Source: CAYLKS01 sp964384205 [NCBI: uncultured bacterium] (GTDB taxonomy: Bacteria > JAGOEH01). From it: 45,382 nucleotides of DNA. The notes below the pieces were generated by a model, which was given only the letters and a program-made list of their open reading frames with translations, was not told the origin of the DNA and did not search any database. Where the stretch lies: positions 1 through 45,382 of the forward strand of contig CAYLKS010000021.1 in NCBI GenBank assembly GCA_964384205.1, written 5' to 3'. Positions 1-8,647 of this stretch are shown here, piece by piece. Position 1 is the stretch's first letter, and each line of letters opens with the position of its first letter. Both the position numbers and the translations under genes were made by a program.

Positions 1-33
1 TTTTTTTAAATTTCAATAAAAATTTTGAAGTAT

Positions 34-903
34 TTATAAGTTGTATTTTAATACTTCCCATTTTATTTCCCATTCTTTAGAGGAATTAGCTTTAACAATT
101 CTGTAATCATCATTTTTCATAGATTCAATTAGTGAGCTATTATAACCTGTTAAAGGTTCGATTGCAAATTCGTCTCGTCTAATGCCATCTTCATCAGGGT
201 AAGCCAATCTATTCCACCATATAGCAAGTGTGGTAAAATCTTCATGATCAAAATTGATTTTTAATTTTATATCATTTTTGAATTCAATTACAATTTCTTT
301 TTTATCAATACCTATTAAATAAAGCATAAATACGCTATTTTTATCTGAGTTAACTAAAAGTTTTGCTAATTCATTAGCTGAATTTGGTAGGGGGTTTAAG
401 TATTGTTTTTGTATATCATAGATTTTTTTAAAATTTGGTAAATATAAATTTTTTACATTCATTGTAGGCATCAAAGGATGTGGTGCATGGATATAGGGAA
501 GATCTTTTGAATTATTATTTATTATTTGGTATTTCCATATTATATGGTTATTGTTAAAAATTAACTTTCTATTAAATTTTAATTTTAGTTCTTTGATTGA
601 GGTTGAGAAAATTAGAGAATTATGAGATGAATATATATTCCATTTATTCCAGCATAAATTTCCGTGATCTGCTACTTCAAAGTCAAAACCTGGTAATTTG
701 CAGCTAACTACACTGGGGAAACAATCATCATATCCATATACTGGCCTTTTTTCATATTCCCCTAAAAAAATAGAGGGTTCTTTAAATTTTTTTGGTGCTG
801 GAGTTAAAAAATTAAAACCATTGTGTTCTAAACTACAAATTCTTCCACCATCTTCAATATTAGCTAAAATTTTCCAGTTTGATACTTTAAAGCTTAAATT
901 CAT
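34..903 (-). CDS. Galactose mutarotase-like (aldose 1-epimerase superfamily) protein
   Basis: A 289-residue protein that looks like a member of the galactose-mutarotase-like beta-sandwich superfamily, which acts on sugars or sugar phosphates. Visible family-like segments are an early GGRICSLEHNG, the central HGNLCWNKW and IHAPHPLM, and a late FAIEPLTGYN. The mid-protein histidines sit where this superfamily keeps its catalytic His residues. I start at the ATG at 903 because it follows a clear AAGGAG about 9 bases upstream; an ATG 30 bases earlier overlaps that ribosome binding site and is unlikely. There is no signal peptide, so it is probably cytoplasmic. It follows the GNAT gene at some distance and may be a separate unit. 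Substrate cannot be told from sequence. Family call is moderately sure, exact reaction is not. Confidence 0.65.
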   Translation of the reverse strand: MNLSFKVSNWKILANIEDGGRICSLEHNGFNFLTPAPKKFKEPSIFLGEYEKRPVYGYDDCFPSVVSCKLPGFDFEVADHGNLCWNKWNIYSSHNSLIFSTSIKELKLKFNRKLIFNNNHIIWKYQIINNNSKDLPYIHAPHPLMPTMNVKNLYLPNFKKIYDIQKQYLNPLPNSANELAKLLVNSDKNSVFMLYLIGIDKKEIVIEFKNDIKLKINFDHEDFTTLAIWWNRLAYPDEDGIRRDEFAIEPLTGYNSSLIESMKNDDYRIVKANSSKEWEIKWEVLKYNL

Positions 904-1030
904 GTTATGGTTCTCCTTTTTATGATTTTTCATAAAATTCTTTATATTAAAAAAATAAAATAATTAATATTTGTATAATATAAAAAAAAATTAAAAAAAC
1001 AATAAAAATTTTTAAATTATAATAAATAAC

Positions 1031-1906
1031 TTAACCTGACATTGAGAAAAAATCTATATTATTATATGTTTTATTATTGGATGTATGTTTCATTAATAAG
1101 TTGTAATGTAAAATCTTATAATTTTCATTGCCCAAAAAATCAAGAATGTTATATTTATTACCTCCCACAGAAAAATAAACTAAATTTTTATTTATAATTT
1201 TTAAAAAATTAAAAATTTTATATAAAATCTTTATGTCAAAATGTTTATAAAATAAGTATTTTAAAGTAACATAATTGTCTTCTTTTATATATGGACTGTG
1301 GGTTTGTATTAGAGCAATAGCCTGATTATCATTGTTATATATTTGTAATATTATCCCTACATGATATTCAATAAATGCCAAAAACTCATTTGAAAAATTT
1401 ATTTGGAATGAATTTATTATTTTTGATATATCAGAATGGTTTAGTACTTTTGTTTTATATTTTTTATCTTTAGGAATATGTGTTTTTTTTAGATTTATAA
1501 GGATTTTAAAAACAATATCATGGAGTAAGAAATTATTTTTATAGTAAAATTTGACATTTTTGATTAATTCCGGAGATTCTAAAAATAAATTATAATCTTT
1601 ATTATGCTGACGTATTTTTTTTATTTGATGATTAAGGAGATAAGAGCCGATTCCTTGAGATTGATAATTTTTCATAATGCCTATAGGTCCAAACCATACC
1701 AGATTATCTAAAAAATGAGCAATAGAAAAACCAATTAGTTTATTATTTTCAAATATTCCTAAAGAAAAATCATGAGATTTTTTAATATACATTTCCCATA
1801 TTGTAGGTTTTCTAATTTTATCTTTTTTTTTATTAAAAGAATTAATATAAACCTGCTCTATATTGGCTATATCAGAGATTTTGAGAGGGCGTATTTTTTT
1901 ATTCAA
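1031..1906 (-). CDS. GNAT-family N-acetyltransferase
   Basis: A 291-residue protein whose first ~140 residues form a GNAT fold. It opens with IRPLKISDIANIEQVY, a typical GNAT first helix, and carries the acetyl-CoA loop QSQGIGSYLL around residue 84. The C-terminal half is not obviously a known domain; by length it could be a second degenerate GNAT-like fold. The start is a TTG inside the end of dprA (8-base overlap), because no ATG occurs before residue 39, which would cut into the fold. It is therefore translationally coupled to dprA. Acyl acceptor unknown. The protein is rich in Lys, Asn and Ile, like its neighbours, so nothing suggests recent transfer. Confidence 0.7.
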   Translation of the reverse strand: MNKKIRPLKISDIANIEQVYINSFNKKKDKIRKPTIWEMYIKKSHDFSLGIFENNKLIGFSIAHFLDNLVWFGPIGIMKNYQSQGIGSYLLNHQIKKIRQHNKDYNLFLESPELIKNVKFYYKNNFLLHDIVFKILINLKKTHIPKDKKYKTKVLNHSDISKIINSFQINFSNEFLAFIEYHVGIILQIYNNDNQAIALIQTHSPYIKEDNYVTLKYLFYKHFDIKILYKIFNFLKIINKNLVYFSVGGNKYNILDFLGNENYKILHYNLLMKHTSNNKTYNNIDFFSMSG

Positions 1907-3026
1907 TTTTTATCTCTACATTATTTAGTTTAAAAAACGAGCCGGGTAGCTGTGTTATTATATTTTTCAATTCAAGGTTTGTTAAAATTGAGAACATATT
2001 AATAGAAACATCATTATCCTGGACAGAATTTATTATTTGATTAATATGTAACGGTCCCTTTTCTAATAATTTGATGATAGTATATTCATTTTTTGATATA
2101 GAAATTTTTTGAGAGGAGGGCTGTTTTTTTATAATATTTTCAAAATATTGGGGGTAAAAATTGAAAAAATCGTTAACATCTGTCAATGGGAAAGCATTCA
2201 TATTTTTAATTAGATTGTTTGTGCCAATGGATTTTTTGCTGTTAATATTGCCAGGTACTGCAAAGACTTCTTTATTTTGATCTATTGCAAATTTAGCAGT
2301 AATTAGTGCTCCACTTTTTTTTCCTGCTTCTATAACTACTGTAGCAATAGAGAGTCCACTTATTATTCTATTTCTAATATAAAAATTTTTTGATTCTATT
2401 TTACTTCCAGGATAAAATTCAGAGAATATGCAATTTTGTTTTTCGATTTCAATTGCTAATTTTTTATTTGAAGCAGGGTATACAACGTCCAGCCCGGTAC
2501 CTACAACAGCAATAGTATTGCCATTGGTTTTTAATGCTGCTTTATGAGCTAAAGAATCAATGCCTTCTGCAAGTCCACTAATAATAGTTAAATTGGGAAT
2601 CTGGCATAATTCATTAACAATTTTTTTTGTAATCTCTATACCATAGTTAGAAGGCAATCTGGTTCCAACAATTGCTACTGGAATGATTTTGCTGAAATCT
2701 GGCAATTTGCCTCTGTAAAATAATAAAATAGGCGCAGATACTATCTCTTTTAATGATGGCGGATATTCATCATCAAGAATAGATATTAGTTTAATATTAT
2801 AGTCTTCTATTTTTTTTATAATTGTATTAAATTTTTCATCTTCTTTAAATGATATTATATTATTGATGATTTTATCAGGTATATTTAATCTTTCCTTGAG
2901 TTCATCATAAGAATAGTTGAAAAGATTTTCAATATTGTCTATAGTATCTATAATATTTTTTATCCTGATTGGCCCAAGACCTTTTATTAATGTTAGCTTA
3001 AGAAGTATTTTTTGAATACTATTCAT
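1899..3026 (-). CDS. dprA: DNA-processing protein DprA (Smf)
   Basis: DprA binds incoming single-stranded DNA and loads RecA during natural transformation. The 375-residue protein has the normal three-part layout. An N-terminal helix-hairpin-helix/SAM-like region (about 1-75) contains LIKGLGPIRIKN. The central Rossmann-like domain carries AIVGTRLPSNYG, GIDSLAHKAAL, VVGTGLDVVYP, RNRIISGLS, GALITAKFA and AVPGNINSKKSIGTN. A C-terminal winged-helix segment (about 310-370) contains LLEKGPLHINQII. The next gene (GNAT) overlaps its end by 8 bases. The gap upstream to 3225 is divergent with the STAS operon. No other competence genes are in the window. Confidence 0.95.
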   Translation of the reverse strand: MNSIQKILLKLTLIKGLGPIRIKNIIDTIDNIENLFNYSYDELKERLNIPDKIINNIISFKEDEKFNTIIKKIEDYNIKLISILDDEYPPSLKEIVSAPILLFYRGKLPDFSKIIPVAIVGTRLPSNYGIEITKKIVNELCQIPNLTIISGLAEGIDSLAHKAALKTNGNTIAVVGTGLDVVYPASNKKLAIEIEKQNCIFSEFYPGSKIESKNFYIRNRIISGLSIATVVIEAGKKSGALITAKFAIDQNKEVFAVPGNINSKKSIGTNNLIKNMNAFPLTDVNDFFNFYPQYFENIIKKQPSSQKISISKNEYTIIKLLEKGPLHINQIINSVQDNDVSINMFSILTNLELKNIITQLPGSFFKLNNVEIKIE

Positions 3027-3176
3027 AATGTTATTATAAATTTAAAGAATATTAGTATTAAATCAAGTAAAAAAATAAAAAAATAAAAAAATTGATAAAA
3101 AATTTAGATATAGGATTAAATTTTTTTTATAAATAAAATTTTAATGTTAATAATTAAATAATATTATAAAAAAGTG

Positions 3177-3206
3177 TTGACTTTATAGATAAAAAAAATA
3201 TATATT
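3177..3206 (+). promoter_or_regulatory. Probable promoter for the STAS-PTS IIA-antiporter operon
   Basis: TTGACT at 3177-3182 is followed by TATATT at 3201-3206 (18-base spacer) or TATATA at 3199-3204 (16-base spacer). The predicted transcript start would fall almost on the ribosome binding site AAAAGGAG at 3211-3218, giving an unusually short leader before the TTG start at 3225. It is the best match in the AT-rich gap between dprA and the STAS gene, but AT-rich DNA gives chance -10 matches easily. Confidence 0.4.
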
Positions 3207-3224
3207 TTAAAAAAGGAGTTTTTT

Positions 3225-3602
3225 TTGATCATTTCAAAGAAATGGCATTCAGATATCCTTTTATTAGAGATAATAGGCTCAATAGATGGAGAGGGCAGAG
3301 AATATCTGGCACAAGAAATAAATAATCTTTTCGAGAAACATGATGTTGATAAATGTATAATGGATTTTACAAAAGTGACGTATATTGGTAGTATTGGAAT
3401 TGGGAATATTTTGCAGATTTATAAAAGATTTGAATCTTCTAATGCAAAATTTTGTATGTTGAATATTTTACCACCATTAAGAAGGGTTTTTCGAATAACT
3501 CAACTTGATAAAATTATCCCTATTTTTGATTCAAAAAAAGATGCTATTAAATATTTAAGAGGAGAAATAGAATATGGAGAATATAATAAGACTAATCGAT
3601 AA
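3225..3602 (+). CDS. STAS-domain protein (anti-sigma factor antagonist family)
   Basis: A 125-residue single STAS domain, the fold of SpoIIAA/RsbV-type anti-anti-sigma factors. It shows the family pattern: an N-terminal strand with DILLLEIIGSIDG, a helix before KCIMDFTKVTYIGSIGIGNIL, and a C-terminal helix after LDKIIPIFDSKKDAIKYL. In SpoIIAA the conserved loop is DSSG, with the first Ser phosphorylated; here it reads GSIG, so the Ser is kept but the Asp before it is Gly. The start is a TTG preceded by AAAAGGAG. The next gene, a PTS IIA-like protein, overlaps by 29 bases, and an antiporter follows, so it may regulate a transporter rather than a sigma factor. No anti-sigma kinase is seen nearby. 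Confidence 0.8.
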   Translation: MIISKKWHSDILLLEIIGSIDGEGREYLAQEINNLFEKHDVDKCIMDFTKVTYIGSIGIGNILQIYKRFESSNAKFCMLNILPPLRRVFRITQLDKIIPIFDSKKDAIKYLRGEIEYGEYNKTNR

Positions 3603-4044
3603 GGAAAGAATTATTCTGTTAGATTGTAAATCTAAAGAAGAAGTTTTGGAGAAATTAGTTGATATTTTTGTTGAAACAAAAATAATTAAAGAAAAAGAAT
3701 ATTTATTAGGAGAAATACAAAAAAGAGAAAAGGTAATGAGTACTGGTATAGGACTTGGAGTTGCAGTACCTCATGCAAGGATAGATTGTATCGATGATTT
3801 TTATATGGCAATAGCTAAGTTAGAAAAACCGATAGAGTATGGTTCTATAGATGATAGACCAGTGGATTTAGTTATAATGATCATTTCTCCTAAGGGAAGT
3901 CATAGAGAATATTTGCAAATTTTAGCTACTTTAGTTATGTTTATAAAATTTAAGAGATTTAGAGAAGGGATTGATAAAGTAAAAACTAAAGATGATTTAT
4001 ATAATTTGTTTAATGAAATAAATAATATATTTTTATCTAAATAA
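3574..4044 (+). CDS. PTS IIA-like protein (fructose/PtsN type)
   Basis: A 156-residue phosphotransferase EIIA domain of the fructose/nitrogen (PtsN) class. The phospho-acceptor motif is VAVPHARID with His67. The preceding RE..MSTGIGLG and following PVDLVIMIISP..SHREYLQILA are typical of the family. EIIA domains of this class receive phosphate from HPr; when unlinked to a sugar permease they usually act as regulators, as PtsN does for potassium transport in enteric bacteria. There is no EIIB or EIIC gene here. It is sandwiched between a STAS protein (29-base overlap) and a CPA2 antiporter (17-base gap). The start has AGAGGAG 8-9 bases upstream. Regulation of the antiporter is an inference from context. 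Confidence 0.87.
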   Translation: MENIIRLIDKERIILLDCKSKEEVLEKLVDIFVETKIIKEKEYLLGEIQKREKVMSTGIGLGVAVPHARIDCIDDFYMAIAKLEKPIEYGSIDDRPVDLVIMIISPKGSHREYLQILATLVMFIKFKRFREGIDKVKTKDDLYNLFNEINNIFLSK

Positions 4045-4061
4045 TAATAGGGGATAATCCA

Positions 4062-5315
4062 ATGGAAGAACTGATGGTATATTTGACTATTGCTTTTTGG
4101 AGTATTGTTATTGCAAGATTTATTGCTAAAAAGCTTAATTTACCAATGGTAACCGGTTATGTTATATTTGGAATAATAATGGGGGGATCTTATATCTCAG
4201 GTTCTGCTTTGCAGCAATATGGTTTTATTACAAAGGAAGTTGCAAATCATTTTTCTATTGTAAGTGAGATTGCTCTTGGTATGATTGCTTTTTCTATAGG
4301 TTTGGAATTAGAATATAAATCGATAAAGAAATTGGGGAAAAGTATTGTTTGGATAGTTTTTTTAGAAGTTTTTGTTACATTTGTTTTTGTTAGTTTGTTT
4401 ACTTTTATATATATGAAGTTAGCAGGAGGGAAGTTTTCTAATTTTTCTTTAGCAGAAGCAATAATTATGGGTGCTGTTTCTTCAGCGACTGCCCCGGCTG
4501 CAACTGTTGCGATCATAAATGAGTTAAAGGCATCAGGTCCTTTGACAAAAACAATATTATCTGTTGTTGGTATAGATGATGGGGCTGCATTGATTATTTA
4601 TTCTATAGCTTCCGCTTATGCAAAATCTAATTTGAGTGGTAAAGCTTTTAATATTGTGAGTTCTTTTGGAGAGCCTTTAATTGAAATATTATTATCGATA
4701 GCTATTGGAAGCATTGTTGCTTTTGTTGCAATAAAATTGATTAAAAAAATAAAAGACATTGAAACAATGACGTTTTTTGTTGGAAGTTTGATATTTTTCA
4801 TTCTTGCGCTGGAGAATTTTTTGCCAATTTCTCCGTTACTTGCAAATATGAGTTTTGGAGCTATTTTAGTAAATTTTAAACCTATATTAAAGAACAGAAT
4901 GTTTCAAATATTAAAAAATTTTGGACCTATTTTTTATGCTTTATTTTTCTTTTTTGCAGGAACTAATCTGGATATAACATTATTACCTTATGTAGGTATT
5001 TTAGGTTTAATATATTTCCTTAGCAGATCTGCTGGAAAGATATCTGGAGCAACACTTGGTGCTTATATTGGTGCTGCTCCTTCTGTTGTTAAAAAGTATA
5101 TTGGTTTTTCTTTACTACCTCAAATAGGTGTGGCAGTTGCTCTCGCATTTGCTATAAAAAAAGAATTTGGTAGTGGGGAATTTGGAGATGTTGGTGTACA
5201 AATTGCAAGTACAATTATGAATATTTTATTGTTTACAACTATTTTAACGGAGATTATTGGACCTATTTTAACAAAATGGTCTTTAAAGAAGTCAGGAGAG
5301 GCTATAAATGGATAA
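4062..5315 (+). CDS. Cation:proton antiporter, CPA2/Kef family
   Basis: A 417-residue integral membrane protein with about 12 hydrophobic segments filling its whole length. Family marks include ARFIAKKLNLPMVTGYVIFGIIMG near the N-terminus, the GLELEYKSIKKLGKS loop, and VGIDDGAALIIYS, where adjacent acidic residues in the middle of the protein match the ion-binding Asp region of Kef/NapA-type exchangers. It ends with the membrane domain and has no TrkA/RCK nucleotide-binding tail, so control must come from other proteins. The adjacent PTS IIA-like protein and the small downstream protein are the obvious candidates. Start supported by AGGGG upstream. Ion choice (Na+ or K+) cannot be read from the sequence. 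Confidence 0.88.
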   Translation: MEELMVYLTIAFWSIVIARFIAKKLNLPMVTGYVIFGIIMGGSYISGSALQQYGFITKEVANHFSIVSEIALGMIAFSIGLELEYKSIKKLGKSIVWIVFLEVFVTFVFVSLFTFIYMKLAGGKFSNFSLAEAIIMGAVSSATAPAATVAIINELKASGPLTKTILSVVGIDDGAALIIYSIASAYAKSNLSGKAFNIVSSFGEPLIEILLSIAIGSIVAFVAIKLIKKIKDIETMTFFVGSLIFFILALENFLPISPLLANMSFGAILVNFKPILKNRMFQILKNFGPIFYALFFFFAGTNLDITLLPYVGILGLIYFLSRSAGKISGATLGAYIGAAPSVVKKYIGFSLLPQIGVAVALAFAIKKEFGSGEFGDVGVQIASTIMNILLFTTILTEIIGPILTKWSLKKSGEAING

Positions 5316-5649
5316 TAAAAAATTTTTAATTATTGGTTTCATTTTTCAAGAGGAATATTTTACCGATATATTAATAACTATAACAGCTGTATGTGGTGAA
5401 AAAGTTTATGTTGGCGATGGTATCGGAGCCGAAAATTTTTTAGCTAATAAAATCCCTGTTTTTGCTGGTTTGTCAGGTAGTTTCCATGGTAATAAATTTG
5501 CTAAGATTATTTATACAATTACAGAAGACCCCAATTCTCTAAAGGATATTGATAATGCTTTAAAGCAAAATGAAATCAATCTTGCTGAAAATGAAGAGAT
5601 TGGGTTTTTGGTTCAATTGCCTGTAACTTCTTTTTTAGGTCCTTTATAA
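5308..5649 (+). CDS. Small uncharacterised protein in antiporter operon
   Basis: A 113-residue soluble protein that I do not recognise. It begins with the hydrophobic strand FLIIGFIF and has a Gly-rich middle containing GDGIGAENFLANK and AGLSGSFHGNKFAK. It overlaps the antiporter gene by 8 bases and has AGGAGAGG before its ATG, so it is co-translated. Its size and its place after a transporter recall PII-like regulatory proteins, but I see no convincing PII signature, so this is only a suggestion. The run ends 6 bases before the converging gene on the other strand, with no hairpin terminator visible between them. Confidence 0.7.
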   Translation: MDNKKFLIIGFIFQEEYFTDILITITAVCGEKVYVGDGIGAENFLANKIPVFAGLSGSFHGNKFAKIIYTITEDPNSLKDIDNALKQNEINLAENEEIGFLVQLPVTSFLGPL

Positions 5650-5655
5650 TATTTT

Positions 5656-6360
5656 TTATTTTAGAAATAGTATATAATATTTTAGGAAAATTTCGGTATA
5701 ATTTAAAAAATTTTTGTATTTATTTTTTCTATATTTCCAGAGCATCTGGAAGCTATAGTCCATATTAAAATAATTGTTTTCTTTTTTTGCTAATAAATAA
5801 TTTACTAATTGTACTTTAGGGATATCTGGGAATTTTAAAGATAGGTCATTTATTTTATCTAAATAATTTTTTTTATCTTTGTTTCCATATAGATAAATAA
5901 ATTGATCAAAATAGTAGAGTTTAGATAATAGACTATCGTTAATACTTTTGGTATGTCTACGTTGAAAAATAGGGATTGCAGTTTTTTTACTTAATAGTTC
6001 TAATTCCCATTTTCGAGCTTCAATCCAAAATCTAAATTTATCTGATTTTATTTTATTTAGTTCTGTATAGGCTTTATCCAATTTTTGATTTTCTAAGAGT
6101 TCACATATATTTAATATTTGCAAGATTTCTTTTTTTTCTTTAAAAATTTTTTCATATGATTTTTTAAATTCTTTTTTATTCAACTGGTTTAAGCAGATAA
6201 GCTTATAAACTAACCCTAATGAATCTATCTGTTTTTTATTGTTTAAAATATCTAAAACATTAGTATATTCCTGCATATTTATCAAACTATCGATTATATT
6301 ATAATCTACTGCATAGTATGTTGTATAGAATAATAACATAATAATGAAAAATTTTTTCAT
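5656..6360 (-). CDS. Exported protein of unknown function
   Basis: A 234-residue protein with a clear N-terminal signal-like segment (Lys-Lys followed by FFIIMLLFYTTYYA). The mature part is helical and rich in Leu, Lys and Tyr, with spaced leucine patterns suggestive of degenerate TPR-type helical repeats, but no family I can name. It lies 3 bases after a longer secreted TPR-like protein, as the last gene of a three-gene run of exported proteins. It converges with the antiporter operon. Function unknown; the envelope location is inferred from the signal segment. Confidence 0.65.
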   Translation of the reverse strand: MKKFFIIMLLFYTTYYAVDYNIIDSLINMQEYTNVLDILNNKKQIDSLGLVYKLICLNQLNKKEFKKSYEKIFKEKKEILQILNICELLENQKLDKAYTELNKIKSDKFRFWIEARKWELELLSKKTAIPIFQRRHTKSINDSLLSKLYYFDQFIYLYGNKDKKNYLDKINDLSLKFPDIPKVQLVNYLLAKKENNYFNMDYSFQMLWKYRKNKYKNFLNYTEIFLKYYILFLK

Positions 6361-6363
6361 TTT

Positions 6364-7359
6364 CTATAGTCCTATCGGTAAGTTATAGATTTTTTCTGGA
6401 AGTTCAAAATTGTAATCATTTATCTTAGTCTTTTTTCCAAATTTATCTTCAAACTTTTTGACTATTGATTTAGTGTCTTTTTCTTGCGATTTTAATATAT
6501 TATAATATAATTTATATCCTAATATAAAGTCAGGAAAAGAATTGATTAATAATTTGCAATTAAAATTTGCTTGTTCTAATTTATTTTGATTATAAAGGGT
6601 TAATGATATTCCATATAATCCTAATGGATGTTCTGGGAGTAAGTTGTATAAATTCTCAAAGAGAGAGTAGGCTATGTTATATTTTTTTAATTGTAAGGCA
6701 GCATAAGCAGTATAATAAATTAATCCAAAAAATTTTATTTCTTTTTTTGTTATGACGTTATATGTTAATTTAAAGCATTTGCTATAATTTTTATTAAAAA
6801 TTAATTTTTGAGCTTCTATGTATAGTGTATTTAGATTTTTAAATAAATAATGGTTACGGGCTATTTTTTGCACCATTTTTTTTAATTCTAATGAATCATT
6901 ATAATTTGTAATACTCTGTGATAGCTTTTGTATGATTACAGAATCAGGAATAACAATTTTTTTGAATTCTATTGGTTTTAATTTTTTAAATTTTCCATCA
7001 AATGTATCTGGTAAAATTTCATAATAAAGAAAAAAATTGTCCCATGAATTTATTTTTATATATTTATTTAATATTTTAAAAACGTCATTTTTTTTTATCA
7101 TATCAATATATTTGGGGTATTTATAAGTATTATAGTTAGTTTTTATCCAGTGAGTAATCCACAATGTCTGGTTATTACTAACACTATCAAATACAAAATA
7201 ATGTTTTTCGGAGAAAGGGTTATTGATAATAGCTATATAAAGTGTGGCATTTTTTAATACTTTTTTAGGACCTAAAGTAGTATCGCAGGTTTCACTTATT
7301 GCTTTAATAGAATTAGAAGTTATCAATAAAAATATTAAAATAAAAAAAATATTTTTCAT
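6364..7359 (-). CDS. Exported TPR-like protein
   Basis: A 331-residue protein starting with a signal peptide (FFILIFLLITSNSIKAISE). Residues about 185-300 show TPR-like helix pairs, for example IYYTAYAALQLKKYNIAYSL and LGLYGISLTLYNQNKLEQAN, with Ala/Gly at the small-residue positions. The N-terminal 150 residues are Asn/Lys-rich and unassigned. It is the middle gene of the run 7803-5656, separated by 45 bases from the upstream small exported protein and by 3 bases from the downstream one. Such proteins often scaffold envelope complexes, but no partner is evident. Confidence 0.65.
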   Translation of the reverse strand: MKNIFFILIFLLITSNSIKAISETCDTTLGPKKVLKNATLYIAIINNPFSEKHYFVFDSVSNNQTLWITHWIKTNYNTYKYPKYIDMIKKNDVFKILNKYIKINSWDNFFLYYEILPDTFDGKFKKLKPIEFKKIVIPDSVIIQKLSQSITNYNDSLELKKMVQKIARNHYLFKNLNTLYIEAQKLIFNKNYSKCFKLTYNVITKKEIKFFGLIYYTAYAALQLKKYNIAYSLFENLYNLLPEHPLGLYGISLTLYNQNKLEQANFNCKLLINSFPDFILGYKLYYNILKSQEKDTKSIVKKFEDKFGKKTKINDYNFELPEKIYNLPIGL

Positions 7360-7404
7360 ACATCATATTTTAAAAATAAAGTAATAAAAAATCAAGAGAG
7401 ATTT

Positions 7405-7803
7405 TCAATTTGCAAATAAATATTTAATTTTGCCCCAGCTTGAGTTTATTGAAACAGTATTAATAGGAGTTAAAGCTATATTTAGTATTTTTATATTATC
7501 TTCTGTATATAGATTTGTAAGATCAGCTCTATTCCATTTATCAGGTTCTATATTATTTTCTTTGAAAATTTTATAAAAAAATTTATTAAATTCTTTTTTT
7601 ATAATTAAATTATAATTTCCTTTTGAGAGTGTTATATTGATTTTTATAACGGTGTTGTTATTTTTTATGGTGAAATTATCAATTTTGTTTTCAATAAAAA
7701 TTTTTATGTTAGCTTTAAAATTATCATAAGGACTATTTAATTTAAAAGCCTGAGAATTCGAAAAAATATATATAATTAAGAATAGAACAATAAACTTTTT
7801 CAT
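7405..7803 (-). CDS. Small exported protein of unknown function
   Basis: A 132-residue protein with a signal peptide (FIVLFLIIYIFSNSQA). The remainder is a short predicted beta-rich domain with many Asn, Lys and Ile and no Cys. I do not recognise it. A good ribosome binding site (GAAAGGA) precedes the ATG, and a strong promoter lies at 7852-7825, so it likely leads its own three-gene unit rather than depending on the upstream rodZ-like gene. Confidence 0.65.
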   Translation of the reverse strand: MKKFIVLFLIIYIFSNSQAFKLNSPYDNFKANIKIFIENKIDNFTIKNNNTVIKINITLSKGNYNLIIKKEFNKFFYKIFKENNIEPDKWNRADLTNLYTEDNIKILNIALTPINTVSINSSWGKIKYLFAN

Positions 7804-7824
7804 AATATTCCTTTCGTTAATTAT

Positions 7825-7852
7825 AATATAATATCAAAAAATATGCTGTCAA
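7825..7852 (-). promoter_or_regulatory. Promoter for the exported-protein run 7803-5656
   Basis: On the minus strand TTGACA (7852-7847) is followed after 16 bases by TATATT (7830-7825). It lies in the 58-base gap between the RodZ-like gene and the small exported protein, with the ribosome binding site and ATG following at the expected distance. Confidence 0.6.
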
Positions 7853-7861
7853 GTATTTTTT

Positions 7862-8647
7862 TTATTTTTTAAAAAATGTAGAGTCAATTTTTAAAAAGGT
7901 TGTTTGTCCTTTTTTCCCAATATTTTTTATGGTATCATTGTTAAGTACCATAATAACTCCAGCAGCATTTCCAATTTTGAGATTTATGGAATCTTTAAAT
8001 TTTAGAGTAATAGAGTCTCCAATATTATTTATTCTAAAAAAATGTTCAATAGTTGGCAGTGTATCTATTTTATAAGTTAGCCATACAGTATCAATTGAAA
8101 TAATTTTGAGAGTATGAGAGTTAATTTTATTTTCGATTTTAGTTAGTATAGAATCTTTTTTTTGAGTATTTTCTTTTTTCTTGTTAGTATTTGTAACTTC
8201 ATTATTAATTAATTTTAAAGTTTCGAGAGAGGCATTACTTGAGTCTACAATTTTTTTATCATAATTAATTTTATTATTTAAAAATAATATTTTCCATATT
8301 GAAAATATTATTAAAATTACAGCTACTATAATTAAAATGATAGCAAGTCTATTTTTTTTAATAAAATTGATTTCTTCTTTTTCTTTTACTATTGTATTTT
8401 CTTCTGTGCTTTGTTTGTTATATATTTGTTTTTCAAATTCTTTTGCAATTTGGTCACCATCTAATCCAAGAAAATTGGCATAGGATCTAATAAAGACTTT
8501 AACAAATGGGGGTTCGGGTAGATTTTGGAAATTATTTTCTTCTATTTGTTTGAGATAATCAATTTTAATTTTAAGATGATAATAAACTTCTTCAAAAGAA
8601 AGCCCCATTTCTATTCTTTTTTGTTTTAAAGTTTCTCCTATATTCAT
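7862..8647 (-). CDS. rodZ: RodZ-like helix-turn-helix membrane protein
   Basis: RodZ links the cytoskeletal protein MreB to the cell-wall elongation machinery. The 261-residue protein has the matching layout. An N-terminal HTH_25-type domain (about 1-75) reads GETLKQKRIEMGLSFEEVYYHLKI, then FVKVFIRSYANFLGLD. One transmembrane helix lies near residues 102-122 (LAIILIIVAVILIIFSIWKI), and a C-terminal DUF4115-like beta domain includes DTVWLTYKID and LKIGNAAGVIMVLN. I start at the ATG overlapping the stop of the HDOD gene (TAATG); an in-frame GTG 12 bases earlier is too close to its AAAGG. No mreB is nearby. It could also be a RodZ-like regulator with another role. Confidence 0.8.
   Translation of the reverse strand: MNIGETLKQKRIEMGLSFEEVYYHLKIKIDYLKQIEENNFQNLPEPPFVKVFIRSYANFLGLDGDQIAKEFEKQIYNKQSTEENTIVKEKEEINFIKKNRLAIILIIVAVILIIFSIWKILFLNNKINYDKKIVDSSNASLETLKLINNEVTNTNKKKENTQKKDSILTKIENKINSHTLKIISIDTVWLTYKIDTLPTIEHFFRINNIGDSITLKFKDSINLKIGNAAGVIMVLNNDTIKNIGKKGQTTFLKIDSTFFKK

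Noticed and set aside
698-925. 75-codon plus-strand frame opposite the mutarotase-like gene
   Set aside because: Antisense shadow; no motif, and it covers the conserved N-terminal region of the minus-strand gene.
5650-5690. Terminator between the converging antiporter operon and exported-protein genes
   Set aside because: Only 6 bases separate the stop codons, and I found no stable inverted repeat.
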